Shown one piece after another: positions 14,593 through 19,116 of a DNA stretch of 19,116 bases (position 1 is the first letter of the stretch; every line of letters starts with the position of its first letter). Source of the DNA: an uncultured Lachnospiraceae bacterium (GTDB taxonomy: Bacteria > Bacillota > Clostridia > Lachnospirales > Lachnospiraceae); contig CAJUQO010000064.1 in NCBI GenBank assembly GCA_910588295.1, forward strand, positions 1-19,116. The letters run 5' to 3'. Made by a program: the position numbers and the translations under genes. The notes under the pieces are model-generated. The model searched no databases, was not told the origin of the DNA, and worked only from the letters and a program-made list of their open reading frames with translations.

Positions 14593-17154
14593 ATGGAAGA
14601 TACAATTTTTGATAAAGTACTGGACGTGGATCTGAAAAAAACCATGGAATCCTCCTATATCGACTACGCTATGAGCGTGATCGCTTCCCGTGCCTTGCCT
14701 GATGTCCGGGACGGATTAAAGCCGGTGCAGCGCAGAGTGCTGTATTCTATGATCGAACTGAACAATACGCCTGACAAACCCCACAGGAAATGTGCACGTA
14801 TTGTCGGTGATACCATGGGTAAATACCATCCCCACGGAGACAGCTCGATCTACGGGGCGTTGGTCAATATGGCTCAGGAATGGTCCACCCGCTATCCTCT
14901 GGTGGACGGCCATGGTAACTTCGGTTCCATGGATGGCGATGGCGCGGCGGCCATGCGTTATACGGAGGCCCGTCTGAGCAAGATATCCATGGAAATGATT
15001 GCGGATATCAATAAGGATACCGTGGATTTTACGCCGAACTTTGACGAGACGGAGCGGGAGCCGGTAGTATTCCCCGCCCGCTATCCTAATCTGCTGGTCA
15101 ACGGCACATCAGGTATCGCCGTTGGTATGGCTACCAATATTCCTCCCCATAATCTGCGGGAGGTCATAGCCGCTGTAGTGAAGCTTATCGATAACCAGAT
15201 AGAAGAAAACAGAGATACGGAGCTGGAGGAAATTTTAAAGATCGTCAAGGGTCCGGATTTTCCCACGGGCGCCACGATTCTGGGAACCAGAGGTATAGAG
15301 GAAGCTTATCGGACAGGCCGCGGCAAAATCAGTGTCCGCGCCACCACCAATATAGAGACCATGGCCAACGGCAAGACCCGGATCACAGTCACGGAGCTCC
15401 CTTATCTCGTAAACAAAGCGCGTCTGATTGAAAAGATTGCCGAACTTGTCCGGGACAAAAAAGTGGACGGCATTACCAGCCTGAACGACCATTCCAGCCG
15501 GGAGGGTATGCGTATATGCATTGAGCTCAGGAAAGATGTCAATGCCAACGTCTTATTGAACCAGCTGTACAAACATACCCAACTGCAGGATACCTTCGGC
15601 GTTATCATGCTGGCCCTTGTAAATAATCAGCCCATGGTGCTGAATCTTCTGGAAATGCTCAAACTCTATCTGAATCATCAGGAAGAGGTCGTTACCAGAA
15701 GGACAAAGTATGATTTAAATAAAGCCGAAGAGAGAGCCCATATTTTGGAGGGGCTCTTAAAAGCCCTGGATAATATTGATCGGGTCATCCAGATCATTCG
15801 GGGTTCCCAGAATGCTCAGCTCGCGAAAGCCGGGCTGATGGAGGAGTTTGCTCTGTCCGACGTACAGGCTCAGGCCATTGTTGACATGCGTCTGCGCACG
15901 CTGACCGGTTTGGAAAGAGAGCGGCTGGAAACAGAATATAAAAAGCTGATGGAGGATATCCGCAGATTCAAGGCGATCCTCTCCGACAGGAATACCCTTC
16001 TTAGGGTCATCCGTCAGGAGATCTTGGCTATCTCGGAAAAGTACGGCGATGAGCGCAGAACCGCCATCGGCTATGATGTCTATGATATTTCCGCCGAGGA
16101 TATGATCCCCAGGGAAAATACGGTCATAACCATGACAAATATGGGTTATATCAAGCGGATGACTGTGGACAATTTCCGCAGCCAGGGCCGCGGCGGCCGT
16201 GGCATCAAGGGTATGCAGACCATAGAAGATGATTTTATAGAAGAGCTTTTAATGACTACCACCCATCACTACCTGATGTTTTTTACCAACACGGGACGGG
16301 TATACAGGCTGAAAGCCTATGAGATTCCGGAGTCCGGGCGCACAGCTAGGGGTACGGCCATTGTAAATCTGGTTCAGCTCTCTCCGGGCGAAAAGATTAC
16401 AGCCGTGATCCCCATCAAGGAAATTCGTGAAAATGATTATCTATTCATGGTGACACGGAACGGGCTGGTCAAAAAAACGAAGATGAAAGATTTTTCCAAT
16501 GTAAGAAAGACAGGTCTGATTGCCATATCCTTACAGGAAAATGATGAGCTGATTGAGGTGAAGACCACGGATGGCCATAAAGATGTGCTCCTGGTGACAA
16601 AATTCGGCCAGTGCATCCGTTTCAAAGAAAAACAGGTGCGCAGTACAGGAAGGACATCCATGGGCGTGCGGGGCATCAATCTGGAAGATCAGGATCAGGT
16701 AGTCGGCATGCAGTTGTCTACTCAAGGAGATTATATGCTGATTGTAGGTCAGAACGGCTATGGTAAGCGGACTTCCATGAGTGAATTTGCCAGCCAGAAC
16801 AGGGGCGGCAAAGGCGTAAAATGTTATAAACTAACGGAAAAAACAGGCTGTGTAGTGGGCGCCAAGGCTGTTAATGATGAAAATGAGATCATGCTGATCA
16901 CTACAGAAGGCATTATTATCCGGATTGCCTGTGCGGAAATTTCGATCTTAAAGAGGATCACCTCAGGCGTGAAGCTGATGAATGTGGCGGACAATATATC
17001 TGTGGCCAGCGTCGCCAAAGTCCGTGAAAAAGTGGATACTTCCTCTGCAAATGTGGATAACCCGGAAGATGAAGAGAATTTTGAAGAAAATTTCGCGGAT
17101 TCCGGAAATTCGATAGAAGCGGAAAATACCGGTGAAGACGGACAGGAATCCTAA
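14593..17154 (+). CDS. gyrA: DNA gyrase subunit A
   Basis: Breakage-reunion subunit of gyrase. The product is 853 residues. The N-terminal winged-helix part holds the quinolone-determining region around HPHGDSSIYG (79-88). The catalytic tyrosine is Tyr123 in the AAMRYTEARL motif. A coiled-coil arm is seen around 380-480. A C-terminal beta-pinwheel contains the GyrA-box-like QGRGGRGIKG plus further repeats such as SQNRGGKGVK, which separates it from ParC. An acidic tail follows from about 815. Gly88 stands where E. coli has Asp87. AAGGGGG lies about 10 nt before the ATG, giving a moderate binding site. No terminator is visible after the stop. Confidence 0.97.
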   Translation: MEDTIFDKVLDVDLKKTMESSYIDYAMSVIASRALPDVRDGLKPVQRRVLYSMIELNNTPDKPHRKCARIVGDTMGKYHPHGDSSIYGALVNMAQEWSTRYPLVDGHGNFGSMDGDGAAAMRYTEARLSKISMEMIADINKDTVDFTPNFDETEREPVVFPARYPNLLVNGTSGIAVGMATNIPPHNLREVIAAVVKLIDNQIEENRDTELEEILKIVKGPDFPTGATILGTRGIEEAYRTGRGKISVRATTNIETMANGKTRITVTELPYLVNKARLIEKIAELVRDKKVDGITSLNDHSSREGMRICIELRKDVNANVLLNQLYKHTQLQDTFGVIMLALVNNQPMVLNLLEMLKLYLNHQEEVVTRRTKYDLNKAEERAHILEGLLKALDNIDRVIQIIRGSQNAQLAKAGLMEEFALSDVQAQAIVDMRLRTLTGLERERLETEYKKLMEDIRRFKAILSDRNTLLRVIRQEILAISEKYGDERRTAIGYDVYDISAEDMIPRENTVITMTNMGYIKRMTVDNFRSQGRGGRGIKGMQTIEDDFIEELLMTTTHHYLMFFTNTGRVYRLKAYEIPESGRTARGTAIVNLVQLSPGEKITAVIPIKEIRENDYLFMVTRNGLVKKTKMKDFSNVRKTGLIAISLQENDELIEVKTTDGHKDVLLVTKFGQCIRFKEKQVRSTGRTSMGVRGINLEDQDQVVGMQLSTQGDYMLIVGQNGYGKRTSMSEFASQNRGGKGVKCYKLTEKTGCVVGAKAVNDENEIMLITTEGIIIRIACAEISILKRITSGVKLMNVADNISVASVAKVREKVDTSSANVDNPEDEENFEENFADSGNSIEAENTGEDGQES

Positions 17155-17295
17155 ATACGGAAAATATCAGGCACAACAAGCGGGTATATGCGGGCGATAG
17201 CGCTGGCAGATCATAATTCTCGCGAGTAAAACGAAGCAGCAGAGAACAATTTTAGAACAGACATAGTTATGAAAAAATGGTACAGGGAGTGTGAA

Positions 17296-18141
17296 ATGAT
17301 CAGGACAATACAGGTTGAAGCAGTAACGGATGCCATCAGAGGTATGTGTATAGAGGCCAATCACTATCTTTCCCGGGATATGGAAAAAAAGCTCCATGAA
17401 GCTGCCGTGGCAGAGGAGTCTCCTCTGGGCCAGAAGATACTGGGACAGCTTGAGGAAAATCTGCAGATCGCAGGAAAAGATCAGATCCCTATCTGTCAAG
17501 ATACTGGCATGGCTGTTGTGTTTATGGAAATAGGGCAGGATGTACATTTTGAAGGGGGAGATCTGGAAACAGCTGTCCATGAAGGCGTGCGAAGGGGATA
17601 TACGGAAGGATTTTTGCGAAAATCCGTAGTGGGAGATCCCTTAATCCGGGAAAATACAAAAGACAATACGCCTGCGATCCTGTATGTCCGCATTGTTCCG
17701 GGCAGCAAAGTAAAGATTACAGTAGCTCCCAAAGGATTCGGCAGCGAAAATATGAGCCGTATATTTATGCTGAAGCCGGCAGAAGGTATAGAAGGAGTAA
17801 AAAAGGCTATTCTTACTGCCGTGGAGGATGCAGGCCCCAATGCCTGTCCTCCTATGGTAGTAGGAGTAGGTATCGGCGGAACCTTTGAAAAATGTGCACT
17901 TTTAGCAAAACAAGCGTTGACAAGAGATGTGGGAATTCCCTCTGACATCCCTTATATAGCCGAGATGGAACGGGAAATGCTGGAAAAAATTAACAATCTG
18001 GGTATCGGCCCGGCGGGATTGGGAGGCAGAATCACGGCTTTGGCCGTCAATATCAATACATATGCCACCCATATTGCGGGACTTCCCGTGGCCGTCAATA
18101 TCTGTTGCCATGTAAACCGCCATGCTGTGTGTGTGCTGTAA
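17296..18141 (+). CDS. fumA: Class I fumarate hydratase (or tartrate dehydratase-like), alpha subunit
   Basis: Oxygen-sensitive [4Fe-4S] hydro-lyase subunit that interconverts fumarate and malate together with the beta subunit encoded next. The product is 281 residues. The motif ICQDTGMAVVF carries Cys67. NACPPMVVGVGIGG carries Cys184, and the C-terminal VNICCHVNRHA carries Cys271. By spacing these three match the cluster ligands of the family; Cys200 in FEKC is extra. Start at 17296 is supported by GGGAG about 6 nt upstream; an in-frame ATG at 17269 lacks a site. The 141 nt after gyrA show neither a clear terminator nor a strong promoter. Sequence alone does not separate fumarase from L-tartrate dehydratase; fumarase is the likelier in a clostridial core region. 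Confidence 0.9.
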   Translation: MIRTIQVEAVTDAIRGMCIEANHYLSRDMEKKLHEAAVAEESPLGQKILGQLEENLQIAGKDQIPICQDTGMAVVFMEIGQDVHFEGGDLETAVHEGVRRGYTEGFLRKSVVGDPLIRENTKDNTPAILYVRIVPGSKVKITVAPKGFGSENMSRIFMLKPAEGIEGVKKAILTAVEDAGPNACPPMVVGVGIGGTFEKCALLAKQALTRDVGIPSDIPYIAEMEREMLEKINNLGIGPAGLGGRITALAVNINTYATHIAGLPVAVNICCHVNRHAVCVL

Positions 18142-18172
18142 AGGTCTAATTGCAGACAGGGAGGAATATCAG

Positions 18173-18721
18173 ATGGAAAAGCATATACAAGTTCCCTTTG
18201 ACAAAGCGACTGCCGACAGTCTGTATGCCGGTGATTATGTATATCTGACAGGCACAGTTTATACGGCCAGGGACGCCGCCCATAAAAGGATGCAGGATGC
18301 ACTGGATAGAGGAGAAGAACTTCCCTTTGATATAAAGGGAAATCTGATTTATTATATGGGGCCCTCTCCCGCCAGGGATGGCAGGGTAATAGGGTCTTCC
18401 GGACCGACCACGGCCAGCCGCATGGATAAATATGCCCCTGCTCTTTTGAATCTCGGACTTCGCGGCATGATCGGTAAAGGAAAACGGACAAATGCAGTGC
18501 TGAAAGCTATTGTAGAAAATCATGGAGTATATTTTGCCGCCGTGGGCGGGGCAGGAGCTATTTTATCCAAATGTATACAGTCTTCAGAGACGATAGCTTA
18601 TGAAGATCTCGGTACAGAGGCTATCCGCCGTCTGGAGATATGTGATTTTCCTGTTATTGTTATAGCCGATTCCCATGGAAATGACCTGTATAAGACAGCG
18701 GCGGATCAGTATAAAAAATAA
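18173..18721 (+). CDS. fumB: Class I fumarate hydratase (or tartrate dehydratase-like), beta subunit
   Basis: Partner of the preceding alpha subunit; this subunit gives part of the active site. The product is 182 residues, normal for the separate beta subunit. Family blocks are YLTGTVYTARDAAHKRM (24-40), with the conserved A-R-D-x-A-H, then GPSPA (63-67), SSGPTTASRMDKY (75-87) and MIGKGKR (99-105). The C-terminal block is IADSHGNDLYK. GGGAGG lies 8 nt before the ATG at 18173. An in-frame ATG at 18122 overlaps the alpha gene and is not favoured. The 31-nt gap to the alpha gene implies one transcript. No clear hairpin terminator is seen between its stop and the tRNA promoter. The symbol is by function, not the E. 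coli paralogue of that name. Confidence 0.9.
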   Translation: MEKHIQVPFDKATADSLYAGDYVYLTGTVYTARDAAHKRMQDALDRGEELPFDIKGNLIYYMGPSPARDGRVIGSSGPTTASRMDKYAPALLNLGLRGMIGKGKRTNAVLKAIVENHGVYFAAVGGAGAILSKCIQSSETIAYEDLGTEAIRRLEICDFPVIVIADSHGNDLYKTAADQYKK

Positions 18722-18812
18722 TCATTAGAGCAAGTGAAATAAATTTTACAGGCATGGCCGTTTAGCTCAATGTTTATGACGATAAAAAAATGGCAAATTT
18801 TGAAATTAGTGC

Positions 18813-18841
18813 TTGACAGATGGTTTGTGTTTGAGTATACT
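18813..18841 (+). promoter_or_regulatory. Sigma-A promoter of tRNA-Ser
   Basis: A perfect TTGACA (18813-18818), a 17-nt spacer and TATACT (18836-18841, one mismatch). The likely start is near 18848, leaving a leader of about 35 nt before the mature tRNA. The upstream 25 nt are AT-rich, as expected of strong stable-RNA promoters. Confidence 0.9.
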
Positions 18842-18849
18842 AATCAATG

Positions 18850-18882
18850 CGTCACGCAAGTGATGGATATTGCAAAATATCC
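18850..18882 (+). other. Two tandem GCAA-loop hairpins in the tRNA-Ser leader
   Basis: The first stem pairs 18850-18855 with 18860-18865 (CGTCAC and GTGATG, one G-U) around GCAA. The second pairs 18865-18871 with 18876-18882 (GGATATT and AATATCC, perfect) around GCAA. Base 18865 can serve either stem. The second stem ends exactly at the base before tRNA position 1. Nearly the whole predicted 5' leader is therefore folded. Confidence 0.65.
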
Positions 18883-18970
18883 GGAGAAGTACTCAAGTGG
18901 CTGAAGAGGTGCCCCTGCTAAGGGTATAGACCGTTTACGCGGTGCGAGGGTTCAAATCCCTCCTTCTCCG
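18883..18970 (+). tRNA. tRNA-Ser (anticodon GCU)
   Basis: An 88-nt class II tRNA. The acceptor stem GGAGAAG pairs with CTTCTCC, with discriminator G at 18970; the 3' CCA is not encoded. The anticodon stem TGCCC pairs with GGGTA, with loop CTGCTAA and anticodon GCT at 18917-18919, reading AGC and AGU. A long variable arm (roughly GACCG...CGGTGC) is typical of tRNA-Ser. The T arm GAGGGTTCAAATCCCTC is canonical. Own promoter upstream. Confidence 0.97.
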
Positions 18971-18971
18971 T

Positions 18972-19010
18972 TACTTATGGAAACTTTTGAAAAAAAAGTA
19001 AAAATAAGTA
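18972..19010 (+). repeat. AT-rich imperfect inverted repeat between tRNA-Ser and the next promoter
   Basis: TACTTAT (18972-18978) pairs with ATAAGTA (19004-19010). Inside it ACTTTT (18983-18988) pairs with AAAAGT (18994-18999), with symmetric 4-nt internal loops. The right arm and its A-tracts sit directly upstream of a -35 box, so this DNA may act as an UP element. As RNA it could mark the 3' end of the tRNA transcript. Confidence 0.5.
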
Positions 19011-19039
19011 TTGACAAAGCCAAAACGGCGAGTTATAAT
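19011..19039 (+). promoter_or_regulatory. Consensus sigma-A promoter, probably of an rRNA operon
   Basis: Perfect TTGACA (19011-19016), 17-nt spacer, perfect TATAAT (19034-19039), preceded by A-rich tracts like an UP element. A fully consensus promoter with such an upstream region is typical of rRNA operons. Confidence 0.88.
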
Positions 19040-19045
19040 AACCAA

Positions 19046-19116
19046 GCTGTCTGAGAGAAAAGGCAGGAAAGAAAAGGAACCTTGATAACTGAACAGTGAA
19101 ACACATTTAAGAGAAT
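19046..19116 (+). ncRNA. Likely rRNA operon 5' leader (partial, runs off the window)
   Basis: The transcript from the consensus promoter would begin near 19046. It contains a short hairpin (CTGTCT with AGGCAG, 19047-19066), then AACCTTGATAACTGAACAGT. The latter resembles the CCTTGAAAACTGAA-type sequence seen next to rRNA genes in Bacillota. No mature 16S rRNA sequence is reached before the end. Identity is inferred from promoter and leader, not from rRNA itself. Confidence 0.6.

Noticed and set aside
17155..17295. Possible terminator or small RNA between gyrA and fumarase
   Set aside because: Only an 8-bp palindrome CTCGCGAG without loop or U-tract, and no paired promoter hexamers.
1..19116. 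Mobile element, prophage, CRISPR, toxin-antitoxin or defence system
   Set aside because: All coding space is filled by core origin-region genes; no transposase, integrase, spacer-repeat array or unexplained gene pair was seen.

Overview
The window is the replication-origin region of a chromosome from a clostridial Bacillota, most likely a Lachnospiraceae-type gut anaerobe. This rests on the classic gene order rsmG-mnmG-mnmE-jag-yidC-yidD-rnpA-rpmH | dnaA-dnaN-yaaA-recF-gyrB-gyrA, strong GGAGG ribosome binding sites, short GyrB, two-subunit class I fumarase and clostridial-looking protein sequences. The family-level placement is inference from protein character; no database search was possible.

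Left arm (63-8069, all on the minus strand): a head-to-tail string read away from the origin: rpmH, rnpA, yidD, yidC, jag, mnmE, mnmG, rsmG, then upp. A near-consensus promoter (TTGACG, 17 nt, TATAAT) at 8157-8185 drives rpmH. Two hairpins interrupt the string: one just after rpmH (terminator or attenuator-like) and one between jag and mnmE. Several genes overlap by 1-4 nt, implying translational coupling. Together they make ribosomal protein L34, the RNase P protein, membrane-protein insertion factors (YidC, YidD), an RNA-binding partner (Jag/KhpB), tRNA wobble-uridine modification (MnmE with MnmG), 16S rRNA methylation (RsmG) and uracil salvage (Upp).

Centre (8070-10204): a bipartite oriC. 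DnaA boxes lie in the rpmH-dnaA intergenic region (four perfect, two near matches) and again between dnaA and dnaN (one perfect, two degenerate). AT-rich stretches sit beside both clusters.

Right arm (8604-18721, all plus strand): dnaA, dnaN, the S4-domain gene yaaA, recF, gyrB and gyrA cover initiation, the sliding clamp, gap repair and supercoiling. They are followed by genes for the alpha and beta subunits of a class I fumarate hydratase (or tartrate dehydratase-like enzyme). The right end (18813-19116) has two consensus sigma-A promoters with 17-nt spacers. One serves tRNA-Ser(GCU). The other has an AT-rich upstream element and appears to start an rRNA operon whose 16S gene would lie beyond the window.

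Every protein gene points away from the origin, i.e. on the leading strand. I found no mobile element, CRISPR array, prophage or defence system, and nothing that looks like a new multi-gene system. The points most worth a second look are small: two tandem GCAA-capped hairpins packed against the 5' end of tRNA-Ser, the jag-mnmE hairpin, substitutions in normally conserved motifs of DnaA, GyrA, GyrB and RnpA, the TTG start of yidC, and the upp and fumarase genes flanking the core origin cluster.
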